Part shown: piece by piece, positions 18,533 through 28,187 of the stretch
Numbering within the stretch: position 1 is the stretch's first letter
Layout of the letters: each line of letters starts with the position of its first letter
Assembly (NCBI RefSeq): GCF_009939005.1
Contig: NZ_JAACJS010000002.1
Coordinates: 774,646 to 838,645, forward strand
Direction of reading: 5' to 3'
Source of the DNA: Sediminibacterium roseum
GTDB taxonomy: Bacteria > Bacteroidota > Bacteroidia > Chitinophagales > Chitinophagaceae
DNA: 64,000 bases
Notes under the pieces: generated by a model
The model's input: only the letters and a program-made list of their open reading frames with translations
Databases searched by the model: none
Told to the model about the DNA's origin: nothing
Program-made: the position numbers and the translations under genes

Positions 18533-19456
18533 ATGGTACAGGCGATGGACATATTGAAAGTATCGAACCGTGGCGGCATAGAGCCGTCTATGGACCTGTT
18601 GTATGAGAAGGCCCAGCAGATCCCGGGTTCTATCCAGTACAACATCAAGCGGTACTATGCGCAGCATCCATGGGTGGCGGAGGACACGGGTATGATGGTG
18701 TACCATTACAATACCCGCAAACCCGAAGAAAATTACCTCGAGCTCCGTTACTGCACCACCGGCAACCGTTATTGCGAGGAAAAAAGCTGTTCGCAATGCA
18801 ACCAGCTTCCTACCAACAACTGCAGCGGCAAACAGCAAACGGTTGATGTGTTTACGTTCCATTTTACTTCCACCTTCCTGCACCAGTTTGTGCACAATGT
18901 AAAGCTGAGCAACAGGAAAGATGAGGTGCTGGCCTTTAAACACCCGCATGCCTTTACCAAGGTGTTCCCGCTTTGCACCAAGAAAAGAAATGTACTGGAT
19001 GGCTTGCTCAACCACAGCTACTCTGGCGCACTGGAGAACATTTTCATGAACGCCAAAGTTCACGAGCTCCTGTTGTACAGCCTCGAATGTTTGGTGGATG
19101 ATAAAGAAGAAGGCTTCAACTGCAAGTTCCTTGCGGATGAGACGGGGCGCGACAGGATCTACCAGGCGCGCGATATTTTATTGCAGCACATCGGCGATCC
19201 CATTACCATCAAGGAGCTGAGCCGTAAAGTGGCCATGAACGAGTGCTACCTCAAAAAAGGTTTCAAAGAGGTTTTTGGCACCACCATATTCGATTTTTAC
19301 CAACAGCAAAGAATGGAACACGCAAAATACCTTTTGTACGAAAAAGGATTGAGTGTAACGGATGTTTCTGCATTGCTCGGTTATTCCTCCATCTCGCATT
19401 TCTCTGCGGCATTCAAGAAGCATACGGGTTTGAAACCGTGTGAGCTGCTGAAATAA
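18533..19456 (+). CDS. AraC-family transcriptional regulator with N-terminal cysteine cluster
   Basis: DNA-binding regulator of 307 residues. The C-terminal about 100 residues form the double HTH of the AraC/XylS family: ITIKELSRKVAMNECYLKKGFKEVFG for the first helix pair and LSVTDVSALLGYSSISHFSAAFKKHTG for the second, with the standard ending LKPCELLK. The N-terminal half is not a cupin. It holds five cysteines at residues 74, 81, 86, 89 and 97 (pattern C-x6-C-x4-C-x2-C-x7-C), suggesting a metal, Fe-S or redox sensor. The upstream neighbour is only a gene relic; a secreted amidohydrolase lies downstream. The ligand is unknown. Confidence 0.88.
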   Translation: MVQAMDILKVSNRGGIEPSMDLLYEKAQQIPGSIQYNIKRYYAQHPWVAEDTGMMVYHYNTRKPEENYLELRYCTTGNRYCEEKSCSQCNQLPTNNCSGKQQTVDVFTFHFTSTFLHQFVHNVKLSNRKDEVLAFKHPHAFTKVFPLCTKKRNVLDGLLNHSYSGALENIFMNAKVHELLLYSLECLVDDKEEGFNCKFLADETGRDRIYQARDILLQHIGDPITIKELSRKVAMNECYLKKGFKEVFGTTIFDFYQQQRMEHAKYLLYEKGLSVTDVSALLGYSSISHFSAAFKKHTGLKPCELLK

Positions 19457-19567
19457 TCAATTCAGAAAACAAGGCACAGGTTCAACCGGCCGGTGAAATG
19501 CATTTTCATCGATGCCCAACTACGTCGTGTTGGCTCCCCCCTGAAAATTCTCCTGCGGGCCGAATGC

Positions 19568-19597
19568 TTGCCGCTTCTGTCTTTTCTGCTAACTTTA
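19568..19597 (+). promoter_or_regulatory. Promoter of the amidohydrolase gene
   Basis: TTG at 19568-19570, 19-bp spacer, TAACTTTA at 19590-19597 (one mismatch to TAnnTTTG). The ATG is 19 nt downstream. Confidence 0.55.
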
Positions 19598-19616
19598 TTC
19601 CACAACAAAACCTGCC

Positions 19617-21239
19617 ATGAGAAAACTCCTTCCCCTTGCGTTGCTGTTTTTAATCGCCTCTTGTTCTTCCGGTAAAGTGGATACGATCGTTCACCACGCA
19701 GTGATTTATACCGTTGATTCTTCTTTTACCGTGGCAGAAGCCATGGCGGTGAAAGACGGTAAGATCGTTGCTGTTGGAAAGAACGACGACATACAGAAAA
19801 AATACACCGCCACAGAAAACATCGATGCGCAGGGTGCCGCGGTTTATCCCGGCTTTATTGATGCGCATGCGCATTTTGTCGGATACGGCAGCTCGCTTTT
19901 CCAGGTTGATCTTTTTGGAACGGCCACATGGGAAGAAGCCGTGGCGCGTGTGAAAGATTTTGCCGCGAAGCATCCCGATCTTCTCTGGATAGAGGGGCGG
20001 GGATGGGACCAGAACAAATGGCCCGGCAAAAACTATCCTACCAACGAAGCACTGAACACCGCTTTCCCCGATAAACCGGTTGTGTTGAAAAGGATCGACG
20101 GGCACGCCTCCATCGCCAACCAGAAAGCAATGGATCTTGCGGGCATCAGCGCCGGGCAAAGCGTTGTTGGCGGATCCATCGAAACAAAAAATGGAAAACT
20201 TACCGGGGTGCTGATCGATAATGCAGACGACAAAGTATATGCGCAGATCCCGGATCCTACCAAAGAAGTATACATCCAATGGCTGCAAGCCGCACAGAAA
20301 AACTGTTTCGAGCAAGGCCTCACCACCATTACCGATTGCGGTATCGGGTGGAAAGACGTGGATGCGATCGACAGGCTCCAGAAAAACGGCAAACTCGATA
20401 TGCGCCTGTTTGTAATGCTGAGCGATAACGAAGAAAACCTCAACAGATATTTGAAAAGCGGCCCTTATAAAACAGACAAACTGTTTGTAAAAGGCATCAA
20501 AGTATATGCAGATGGTGCATTGGGCAGCCGTGGTGCATGTTTGCTTCATCCTTATAACGACAAGCCAGGCTGGAGCGGGTTCCTGCTGCGCAACAAATCG
20601 CATTACGATTCGCTCGCGCAGGTTTTGGCCAACAGCGATCTCCAGATGTGCACCCACGCCATCGGCGACAGCGCCAACCGTGAAATGCTCAATATCTACA
20701 ACAAGTATTTAAAAGGCAAAAACGACAAACGCTGGCGCATCGAACACGCCCAGATCGTTAATGCAAACGATTTTAACCTGTTCGGATCGGCCAGCATCGT
20801 TCCTTCTGTACAGCCTACGCATGCTACCAGCGACATGTATTGGGCAGAAGAACGCCTGGGCAAAGAACGGCTGAATGGAGGCTATGCTTACAAACAGTTG
20901 CTGCAGCAAAATGGCTGGATCCCGCTTGGAACGGATTTCCCGGTAGAAGACATTTCTCCTTTCAAAACCTTTCTCGCAGCCGTTGCGCGTGTTGACGCGA
21001 AAGGGTTTCCCGCCGGTGGTTTTCAATTTGAAAACGCGCTCAGCAGGGAAGAAACGATCCGCGGCATGACCATCTGGGCGGCCAGGGCAGGGTTTCTTGA
21101 AAAAGAAGTGGGCAGCCTCGAAGCCGGCAAAAAAGCCGATTTCATTTTACTCGACAAAGACCTCATGAAAGTAGCCGTTGCCGATATTCTCAATACCAAA
21201 GTGAAAGCCACCTACCTGGGTGGAAAGAAAGTATTCTAA
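19617..21239 (+). CDS. Secreted amidohydrolase (YtcJ-like, amidohydrolase family 3) lipoprotein
   Basis: Metal-dependent hydrolase of 540 residues on a TIM barrel. It begins with a signal peptide and lipobox LIASC (Cys 16), so it is a periplasm-facing lipoprotein. The N-terminal composite domain (VHHAVIYTVDSSFTVAEAMAV) is followed by the metal-binding DAHAHFVGYG. Later metal or active-site regions include THAIGDSANREML, IEHAQIVN and LGTDFPVEDISP. The C-terminal GSLEAGKKADFILLDKDL is the usual closing element. Such enzymes cleave C-N bonds of amides or cyclic amides; the substrate cannot be predicted. A terminator follows. Confidence 0.9.
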   Translation: MRKLLPLALLFLIASCSSGKVDTIVHHAVIYTVDSSFTVAEAMAVKDGKIVAVGKNDDIQKKYTATENIDAQGAAVYPGFIDAHAHFVGYGSSLFQVDLFGTATWEEAVARVKDFAAKHPDLLWIEGRGWDQNKWPGKNYPTNEALNTAFPDKPVVLKRIDGHASIANQKAMDLAGISAGQSVVGGSIETKNGKLTGVLIDNADDKVYAQIPDPTKEVYIQWLQAAQKNCFEQGLTTITDCGIGWKDVDAIDRLQKNGKLDMRLFVMLSDNEENLNRYLKSGPYKTDKLFVKGIKVYADGALGSRGACLLHPYNDKPGWSGFLLRNKSHYDSLAQVLANSDLQMCTHAIGDSANREMLNIYNKYLKGKNDKRWRIEHAQIVNANDFNLFGSASIVPSVQPTHATSDMYWAEERLGKERLNGGYAYKQLLQQNGWIPLGTDFPVEDISPFKTFLAAVARVDAKGFPAGGFQFENALSREETIRGMTIWAARAGFLEKEVGSLEAGKKADFILLDKDLMKVAVADILNTKVKATYLGGKKVF

Positions 21240-21264
21240 CCCGGCCACTTTGCCGGAACCAAGC

Positions 21265-21317
21265 GGTATGGATTGAAAAGGATGACCCTATATTCAATCC
21301 GTACCTCTTTTCTTTTG
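21265..21317 (+). terminator. Terminator of the amidohydrolase gene
   Basis: 13-bp stem GGTATGGATTGAA (21265-21277) / TTCAATCCGTACC (21293-21305), with one G-T wobble and a 15-nt loop, followed by a T-rich tail (21306-21316). Confidence 0.75.
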
Positions 21318-21373
21318 CAGGAAAAGAATTTCATACTTCATACTTCTCTCACCTGACTTATGTGGGTTTTTGC

Positions 21374-21381
21374 TAACTTTA
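21374..21381 (+). promoter_or_regulatory. Predicted -7 element of the PSD1/DUF1501 operon
   Basis: TAACTTTA, one mismatch to TAnnTTTG, with CTG at 21353-21355 as a weak -33 element (18-bp spacer). The ATG lies 16 nt downstream. Confidence 0.45.
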
Positions 21382-21397
21382 AAACAAACTCCCACGC

Positions 21398-24157
21398 ATG
21401 CGCTTGCCCCTGTTCCCTAAAACAGCATGGATCGTTTCGGTCCTGGTATTGGGCGGCATTACCTTTTCCTGCATGCGCTCGGCAGACGAGGTTGATTTTA
21501 ATACCGAGGTAAAACCCATCTTCAATAAAAAGTGTATTACTTGTCATGGCGGTGTGAAAAGACAAGGCGGTTTCAGCCTGCTCTTCCGTTCGGACGCCGT
21601 GGCGACCAATAAATCCGGGCTTCCTGCCATTGTTCCCGGTGATCCGTCGAACAGCGAAATGATCAGGCGGCTGACGCTGAAAGATCCGGAAGAACGGATG
21701 CCCTATAAGCATCCGCCGCTTACGGATGATGAAATAGCGACGTTGAAAAAATGGATCAAACAAGGCGCCAAATGGGGCGATCACTGGGCCTATGTTCCGG
21801 TTCAGAAAGTAGCGGTGCCTAAGGTTGACAATTGGTTTTTCGGAACAACCGGCGGTGGATCGTGGGTAAAGAACCCGATCGATCATTTTATTTACCAGCG
21901 CATGCGCGAAGAAAAACTAAAACCTTCCGCAGAAGCAGATAAGGCAACCTTGCTCAGGAGGGTCAGCCTCGATTTAACGGGCCTTCCTGCATCGACTTCA
22001 CTTGCCGCTTTATTTCTGAAAGACACAAGAAAAGACGCGTACGAAAAACTGGTGGACACGCTGCTTTCTTCTCGGCATTATGGTGAACGTTGGGCCGCCA
22101 TGTGGATGGATCTTGCGCGTTATGCAGACACAAAAGGGTATGAACGCGACGATTGGCGCTCCATCTGGCGCTACCGCGATTGGCTGATCAATGCATTCAA
22201 TGAAAACAAACCTTACGACCGGTTTATTACGGAACAATTGGCCGGCGATCTTTTACCCGATCCCACGGATGCACAATACATCGCCACAGCCTTCCACCGC
22301 AACACAATGACAAACGATGAAGGCGGAACCGACAACGAAGAGTTCCGCACGGCAGCCGTGATAGATCGTGTGAATACCACCTGGGAAACAGTGATGGGAA
22401 CAACCTTTGCCTGTGTGCAATGCCACAGTCACCCATACGATCCCTTCAGGCACGAAGAATATTACGAGTTCATGGCTTTTTTCAACAACACACGCGATGA
22501 GGATACGTATGATGAATATCCTTTGCTGCGCGAATTTCACAGGGAAGACAGCCTGAAGTTCCTGCAGTTCAAACAATGGCTCAGGCAGCATGCACCGGCG
22601 CAGGAAAAAGAACTGGTAAAGTTTGTGAAAACCGGCGAGCCCGCGATCAACTCGATTGCCGCAGACGAACTCACAAACAGCGCGCTCACTGATACAAAAT
22701 GGCTGGTGCTGCGCAACAATGCTGTTGCAAGGTTGCCGGGTGTTGATCTTCAGCAGCGCACACAAATTTTATATCGCTACAAAGCGTGGAAGCCCGGTGG
22801 CAAATGGGTGATCCATCTCGATAACCCCAATGGCACCGTTCTGAACACGGTACAGGTGGAGGACTCGAAAGGTGCGTGGAAAATAACAACGATGAACATT
22901 CCGCGCATCAGCGGTGCGCATGATCTTTATTTTACGTATCAAAACAAAAACCTGCAAACGCCGGAAGAAACAGGAATGCAGTTCGATTGGTTCTACATCA
23001 GCGATCCTTTCCCGGGAAAAGGTTTGAAAGGATACGACAGCGCGTATAAATATTTCAACGACCTGCTTACGTCAAAACAGGTTACGCTTACACCGGTGAT
23101 GGTTGAAAATACAACCTCGCTGTTCCGCCGAACAAAAATATTCGAAAGGGGCAACTGGTTAACAAAAGGAAAAGAAGTGAAGGCGGGTGTGCCACGATCG
23201 CTTGGTTCCCTGCCCGCCAATGCACCACACAACAGGATGGGACTGGCGATGTGGGTAACCGACAAAAAAAATCCGCTCACTGCGCGTACCATCGTAAACA
23301 GGATATGGGAGCAGTTCTTCGGACAGGGTATTGCCGAAACACTGGAAGACCTGGGCACGCAGGGCCTGCCGCCAACACACCAGGCATTGCTCGATTACCT
23401 CTCCTGGAAACTGGTGAACGAATACAAGTGGGACCTGAAAAAATTGATGAAAGAGATCGTGTTGTCGGCAACCTATCAGCAGGAATCAAAATTGAATGTG
23501 GATGCAAAAGAGAAAGATCCATTCAATAAATATTACGCCCGGGGGCCGCGTGTGCGTTTGTCTGCAGAGCAGGTGCGCGACCAGGCTTTGTCTGTAAGCG
23601 GGTTGCTGTGCGAAAAAATGTTTGGGCCGGGTGTTTATCCTTACCAGCCGGATGGAATATGGATGTCGCCCTGGAACGGTTCTACCTGGAAAAAAAGCGA
23701 TAGTTGCGATCAATACCGGAGGGCCATGTATACTTACTGGAAACGTTCCGCGCCCTATCCATCCATGATCACTTTTGATGGCACATCGCGTGAAGTATGT
23801 ACAGCGCGGCGGATCCGGACGAATACACCGTTGCAATCGCTCACCACGTTGAACGATTCGGCCTATATTGAAACGGCGCAATATTTCGCCTACCGCATGC
23901 AGGCCGGCGGCGGCGATGTGAAACAGCAGATCAGCAGGGGATATGAATTGGCGATGTACAAACCCATTGCACCCGAAAAACTGAAAGTATTTGAAAAACT
24001 CTATGCGAACGCTTTTGCAAAATTCAGCAGCGACAATGCAAAGATGAAACTGATGCTGGGCAACAACACCAAGCACAGGCAGGACCCCGCCACCGCGGCC
24101 CTGGCCGTTGTTGCGGGCGCCATGATGAACCTCGATGAATTCATCACAAAAAACTAA
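21398..24157 (+). CDS. Planctomycete-type PSCyt1-DUF1549-DUF1553 (PSD1) lipoprotein
   Basis: Protein of 919 residues and first gene of a four-gene operon. A signal peptide with lipobox TFSC (Cys 25) is followed by a haem c motif CITCH at residues 46-50 in a PSCyt1 domain (EVKPIFNKKCITCHGG). DUF1549 follows (RRVSLDLTGLPAS, HYGERWAAMWMDLARYADTKG), with a second CxxCH (CVQCH) at about residue 345, then the DUF1553/PSD1 domain (LTARTIVNRIWEQFFGQG, ARGPRVRLSAEQVRDQAL). The family is abundant in planctomycetes and occurs in Bacteroidota; it is often linked to surface polysaccharide catabolism, but its reaction is unproven. The stop is 2 bp from the next start. Confidence 0.92.
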   Translation: MRLPLFPKTAWIVSVLVLGGITFSCMRSADEVDFNTEVKPIFNKKCITCHGGVKRQGGFSLLFRSDAVATNKSGLPAIVPGDPSNSEMIRRLTLKDPEERMPYKHPPLTDDEIATLKKWIKQGAKWGDHWAYVPVQKVAVPKVDNWFFGTTGGGSWVKNPIDHFIYQRMREEKLKPSAEADKATLLRRVSLDLTGLPASTSLAALFLKDTRKDAYEKLVDTLLSSRHYGERWAAMWMDLARYADTKGYERDDWRSIWRYRDWLINAFNENKPYDRFITEQLAGDLLPDPTDAQYIATAFHRNTMTNDEGGTDNEEFRTAAVIDRVNTTWETVMGTTFACVQCHSHPYDPFRHEEYYEFMAFFNNTRDEDTYDEYPLLREFHREDSLKFLQFKQWLRQHAPAQEKELVKFVKTGEPAINSIAADELTNSALTDTKWLVLRNNAVARLPGVDLQQRTQILYRYKAWKPGGKWVIHLDNPNGTVLNTVQVEDSKGAWKITTMNIPRISGAHDLYFTYQNKNLQTPEETGMQFDWFYISDPFPGKGLKGYDSAYKYFNDLLTSKQVTLTPVMVENTTSLFRRTKIFERGNWLTKGKEVKAGVPRSLGSLPANAPHNRMGLAMWVTDKKNPLTARTIVNRIWEQFFGQGIAETLEDLGTQGLPPTHQALLDYLSWKLVNEYKWDLKKLMKEIVLSATYQQESKLNVDAKEKDPFNKYYARGPRVRLSAEQVRDQALSVSGLLCEKMFGPGVYPYQPDGIWMSPWNGSTWKKSDSCDQYRRAMYTYWKRSAPYPSMITFDGTSREVCTARRIRTNTPLQSLTTLNDSAYIETAQYFAYRMQAGGGDVKQQISRGYELAMYKPIAPEKLKVFEKLYANAFAKFSSDNAKMKLMLGNNTKHRQDPATAALAVVAGAMMNLDEFITKN

Positions 24158-24159
24158 AC

Positions 24160-25659
24160 ATGAGCAGGAACAACGAACGCATATTTAACGAAGCGAGGAA
24201 CAGGAACCTTGAACTTGAAACGAGAAGGCTGTTCCTGAAAAACTGTATGCTCGGAATGGGGGGCATGGCATTGGGTTCGTTTTTGAGTGGATGTAATTTC
24301 GGATCAACTGGAACGCCTGCAGATCTGTACAACAGCGCAAACCCCCTGATGCCGCATTCACCGCATTTTCCTGCCCGGGCGCGTTCTGTGATTTACCTGC
24401 ACATGGCGGGAGCGCCCTCGCAACTGGAACTGTTCGATTTCAAACCTGACCTCGCAAAACTGGATGGGCAGGACTGCCCGCAATCATTGCTCGAGGGAAA
24501 AAAGTTCGCGTTCATCCGCGGTGTGCCCAAGATGATGGGGCCGCAGGCGAGCTTCAAACAATATGGCGAAAGCGGTGCATGGGTCTCTGAACACCTCCCG
24601 CATTTTGCAACAGTAGCCGATGAAGTCAGTTTTTTAAAAGCCATGCAGACAGACCAGTTCAACCACGGTCCTGCACAACTGCTGATACATACCGGCTCAC
24701 CGCGCCTGGGCAGGCCGAGCATGGGGGCATGGGCAACGTATGGACTGGGCAGCGAGAACAGCAACCTGCCGGGATACGTTGTGCTCACCTCGGGCGGAAA
24801 ATTCCCTGATGCGGGTAAGAGTGTGTGGGGAAGCGGTTTTCTTCCGTCTGTTTACCAGGGCGTGCAATGCAGGAGCGAGGGCGATCCTGTTTTGTTTATC
24901 AAAGACCCGGCGGGCATGGACCGCGACCTGCGCAAGGCATCCATCGATGCGATCAATGAGGCGAACAGGATGAGTTATGAAGAATTCAGGGACCCGGAAA
25001 TATTGTCGCGCATCTCTCAATATGAAATGGCCTACCGCATGCAGATCTCCGTGCCCGATGTGATGAATATTAATGATGAACCCGCGTATATCCACGAAAT
25101 GTATGGAACCAAACCGGGTAAAGCATGTTTCGCAAACAATGTATTGCTCGCACGTAAACTGGTAGAGAAAGGCGTCCGCTTTGTGCAATTGTTTGACTGG
25201 GGATGGGACAGCCACGGTACCGATGAAAACCTTGCCATTGATTATGGATTTGTGAACAAATGCAAGAGCATGGACAAACCTGTTACCGCGTTGTTACTCG
25301 ACCTGAAACAAAGGGGACTGCTCGATGAAACGCTTGTGGTATGGGGCGGCGAGTTTGGCCGAACGCCTATGCAGGAAAACCGCGACGGCAAAAAGAATCC
25401 GTTCAAGGGCCGCGACCACCATACCGAGGCCTTTACGATCTGGATGGCCGGTGGCGGCATCAAACGCGGAACAAGTTTCGGTGAAACCGACGAGATCGGC
25501 TATGCAGCGGTGAGCGGGAAAACAAATGCGTTTGATGTGCAGGCAACCATTTTAAACCAACTCGGGTTTGATCATGAAAAACTAACCTATCAATTCCAGG
25601 GACGGCCGTTCAGGTTAACGGATGTGAGTGGAAGGGTGATCAACGAGATCGTTGCGTAA
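24160..25659 (+). CDS. DUF1501 protein (sulfatase-like fold)
   Basis: Exported protein of 499 residues that almost always accompanies DUF1549/DUF1553 proteins; here only 2 bp separate them. The N-terminus (ETRRLFLKNCMLGMGGMALG) is a Tat-like leader with a following Cys in FLSGC. The body has family landmarks YLHMAGAPSQLELFDFKP, FNHGPAQLLIHTGSPRLGRP and, near the C-terminus, VVWGGEFGRTPM and GRDHHTEAFTIWMAGGG, which resemble the metal-binding parts of alkaline-phosphatase-superfamily enzymes. Catalysis is not demonstrated for the family. It is likely to work with the preceding protein in the cell envelope. Confidence 0.92.
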   Translation: MSRNNERIFNEARNRNLELETRRLFLKNCMLGMGGMALGSFLSGCNFGSTGTPADLYNSANPLMPHSPHFPARARSVIYLHMAGAPSQLELFDFKPDLAKLDGQDCPQSLLEGKKFAFIRGVPKMMGPQASFKQYGESGAWVSEHLPHFATVADEVSFLKAMQTDQFNHGPAQLLIHTGSPRLGRPSMGAWATYGLGSENSNLPGYVVLTSGGKFPDAGKSVWGSGFLPSVYQGVQCRSEGDPVLFIKDPAGMDRDLRKASIDAINEANRMSYEEFRDPEILSRISQYEMAYRMQISVPDVMNINDEPAYIHEMYGTKPGKACFANNVLLARKLVEKGVRFVQLFDWGWDSHGTDENLAIDYGFVNKCKSMDKPVTALLLDLKQRGLLDETLVVWGGEFGRTPMQENRDGKKNPFKGRDHHTEAFTIWMAGGGIKRGTSFGETDEIGYAAVSGKTNAFDVQATILNQLGFDHEKLTYQFQGRPFRLTDVSGRVINEIVA

Positions 25660-25815
25660 CATCATCGCGCAGCGAAGTGATTGGTATTGCATAGAAGAAG
25701 AACGGATCGTGATGGCATTGTGTAAACAGCATCAATTCAGTAATCCAAACAACAGGACATCGTATACCGGGGGCGCACCGCTTCTTACTGCAAATACGAT
25801 GTGCATACCAACATT
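25660..25815. other. Gap inside the PSD1/DUF1501 operon
   Basis: The 156 bp between the DUF1501 gene and the isomerase is the only sizeable gap in the run. No terminator hairpin and no good TAnnTTTG were found, so read-through from the upstream promoter is the simplest model. Confidence 0.4.
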
Positions 25816-26748
25816 ATGAGTTTAGACCGAAGAAAATTTTTATCAACCGCAGGCACGCTGGCAGCGATAGCCGTAACCCCGCTCGAAGAGCTGTTTGCAT
25901 CCAAGCCTGCATTCCAAGTGCCCGCAGTTTTTTCACTGAAGATCCTCGGAACCAACTGGGGTTTTCCCGGAACGATGGATGAATTCTGCGCAAAGGCAAA
26001 AAAAGCCGGGTACGATGGTGTGGAGCTGTGGTGGCCCATGAACACGGCTGCGCAGCAAAACATGCTCGATGCACTTCAGAAACACAATCTCGAAGTGGGC
26101 TTCCTGGCGGGTGGATCAGACAAGGATCCCTCCAAACATTTCGACCAGTTTAAAGCAATGCTGGATGGAGGCGCCTATCAAAAAACACAGAAGCCGCTTT
26201 ATATCAATTGCCACTCGGGAAGGGATTTTTTTTCGATGGACGACAATGGAAAGTTCATCGATTATACAACGAAGGTTGCAAAAGAAACGGGCATAACCAT
26301 CTGCCACGAAACACACCGCAGCCGCATCCTGTTTGCCGCGCATGTTGCCAGGCAATACATTAACAGGTACAGCGACCTGCGGTTGACCCTGGATATCTCG
26401 CACTGGTGCAACGTTCACGAATCGCTGTTGCACGACCAGGAAGAAACGGTTCAGCTGGCACTGTCGAGAACAGACCATGTGCATGCAAGGGTGGGCCATA
26501 CAGAGGGCCCGCAGGTAAACGATCCGCGCGCGCCGGAGTGGGCAGATACTTTGAAAAGGCACCTGGAATGGTGGGATGCCGTTGTTCAGCTGAAAATAAA
26601 AAGCGGGGCAAACAAACTCACCATCCTAACCGAGTTTGGCCCGCCGCATTATCTGCCGGCATTACCATATACACAGCAGCCCGTTGCCGACCAATGGGCA
26701 ATCAATGAATACATGATGCAGTTGCTGCGCAAAAGATATCTCCGCTGA
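25816..26748 (+). CDS. Tat-exported sugar phosphate isomerase/epimerase-like TIM-barrel protein
   Basis: Protein of 310 residues of the AP-endonuclease family 2 (xylose isomerase-like TIM barrel). The leader LDRRKFLSTAGTLAAIAVTP is a Tat signal (RRKFL), so the enzyme is periplasmic. The barrel shows KAGYDGVELWW near the first strands, INCHSGRDFF, ITICHETHRSRILF, LTLDISHWC and ILTEFGPPHY, supplying typical metal ligands (Glu, Asp/His, His, Glu). The start at 25816 places the Tat motif at the extreme N-terminus. Its stop overlaps the next start by one base (TGATG). Probably processes a sugar derivative with its operon partners; substrate unknown. Confidence 0.88.
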   Translation: MSLDRRKFLSTAGTLAAIAVTPLEELFASKPAFQVPAVFSLKILGTNWGFPGTMDEFCAKAKKAGYDGVELWWPMNTAAQQNMLDALQKHNLEVGFLAGGSDKDPSKHFDQFKAMLDGGAYQKTQKPLYINCHSGRDFFSMDDNGKFIDYTTKVAKETGITICHETHRSRILFAAHVARQYINRYSDLRLTLDISHWCNVHESLLHDQEETVQLALSRTDHVHARVGHTEGPQVNDPRAPEWADTLKRHLEWWDAVVQLKIKSGANKLTILTEFGPPHYLPALPYTQQPVADQWAINEYMMQLLRKRYLR

Positions 26749-28148
26749 TGAATGCACTCACAGAATTTTCCGGGCGGTTGCACCCGGTGCTGGTTCACCT
26801 GCCCATTGGTTTTCTGCTGCTGGCATTATTGTTTCAATGGATAAGCCGGAGAGAAAAATACAGCAACCTTTCCCATGCCGTCGGGTTTACGTTTTTGCTG
26901 GGAACGGTCAGTGCAGTGCTTTCGTGCGTGTCGGGTTGGTTGCTGTCTTCAAACGGCGGCTACGAGGAATCCACTTTGAACCTGCACAAATGGTTTGGCA
27001 TCAGCGTAGCGGTGCTTTCTGCCGCGGGTTACCTGTTTGCCGAAAGGCCTTATTCTTTGCTGAAGAATATTTTGTCTTTTGTTCTCTTGTTACTCATCCT
27101 CATCGCCGGGCATCTTGGCGGGAGCCTTACGCATGGCGAGGGATTTCTGACGAAGGGGATCATTGCAGCAAACGACAGCGTACCAACCGCCGAGAAATTC
27201 GTTGGTGATGTTGAGGAAGCCGTTTTGTATACCGATATCATAAAGCCGGTACTGGTAAACAAATGCGGCAACTGCCACGGCGCAACCAAACAGAAAGGCG
27301 GCCTCCGCCTCGATGAAAAAGAATGGATCGTAAAAGGCGGCAAAAACGGGAAAGTGATCGTGAACGGGAATGCTGCGGGTAGCGAGTTGTACAAACGTAT
27401 CACCCTGGATCCGCTCGATGAAAAACACATGGCACCTAAAGGAAAACCGCAGCTTACCGAACAGGAGGTCTCGCTTATCCAGTGGTGGATAGACAGTGAT
27501 GCAGGGTTCGACAAAAAAATAAAACAACTGCAGAAAACAGCCCCTGTGGCCACAGCATTGAAAGCGCTGCAATCGCCCGAAGGGCCGCAAAGCAAACCGC
27601 AGGTTCCTTTGGAGCCGGTAGACCAGGTTCCGCAACCGGTGCTGGATACCTTGCGCAATGCGGGCATCATCATCCTTCCCGTTTCCACCTCGAGCAATTA
27701 CCTGCTTGCCAATTTTGTGAGCATTCCAAAACCCGACGACAGAACGGTTGCGCTGCTCAAGCTGGTGAGCAAGCAACTGGTATGGCTCAAACTCAGTTAC
27801 GCAAACCTGGCGGATGCCTCCTGGAAAACCGTTGGAGAATGTAAGAACCTCACAAGGCTAAGCATTGAACACACAAACATAACGGATCAACAGCTTGCCT
27901 ATTTAACGGGGCTCAAACAACTGCAATACCTCAACCTGGTAGGAACCAAGGTTACGCTGAACGGCGTGAGTCAGTTGCAGAAACTTTCGCAACTTGAAAA
28001 TATATACCTCGGGCAAACACAAATAAAAGCAGGAGATTTTGCAACGATTAAAACATACTTTCCAAAAGCGCGGATCGATTCGGGCAATTATCGTGTGGCA
28101 AACATCGCCGCGGATACCATAATGTTACATCCTGCGCCGAAGAAATAA
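26748..28148 (+). CDS. DUF2231 membrane protein with PSCyt1 haem domain and LRR-like C-terminus
   Basis: Composite protein of 466 residues. Residues 10-125 form a DUF2231-type four-helix membrane domain (RLHPVLVHLPIGFLLLALLF). A PSCyt1 cytochrome domain with CGNCH at 173-177 follows (LVNKCGNCHGATKQKGGLRL ... DPLDEKHMAPKGKP). The last about 120 residues contain leucine-rich-repeat-like units (LTRLSIEHTNITDQQLAYL, LQYLNLVGTKVTLNG, LENIYLGQTQI). It is translationally coupled to the isomerase and closes the operon before a bidirectional terminator. The haem plus membrane domain suggests an electron-transfer or sensing role for the PSD1/DUF1501 module. Confidence 0.88.
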   Translation: MNALTEFSGRLHPVLVHLPIGFLLLALLFQWISRREKYSNLSHAVGFTFLLGTVSAVLSCVSGWLLSSNGGYEESTLNLHKWFGISVAVLSAAGYLFAERPYSLLKNILSFVLLLLILIAGHLGGSLTHGEGFLTKGIIAANDSVPTAEKFVGDVEEAVLYTDIIKPVLVNKCGNCHGATKQKGGLRLDEKEWIVKGGKNGKVIVNGNAAGSELYKRITLDPLDEKHMAPKGKPQLTEQEVSLIQWWIDSDAGFDKKIKQLQKTAPVATALKALQSPEGPQSKPQVPLEPVDQVPQPVLDTLRNAGIIILPVSTSSNYLLANFVSIPKPDDRTVALLKLVSKQLVWLKLSYANLADASWKTVGECKNLTRLSIEHTNITDQQLAYLTGLKQLQYLNLVGTKVTLNGVSQLQKLSQLENIYLGQTQIKAGDFATIKTYFPKARIDSGNYRVANIAADTIMLHPAPKK

Positions 28149-28187
28149 ATCAGATAGTATTGAGGATCGCGCGATCTTTCCTCAAAC

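Noticed and set aside
19650..20657. 335-codon minus-strand frame inside the amidohydrolase gene
   Set aside because: The plus strand encodes a complete amidohydrolase; the reverse frame has no motif, promoter or terminator.
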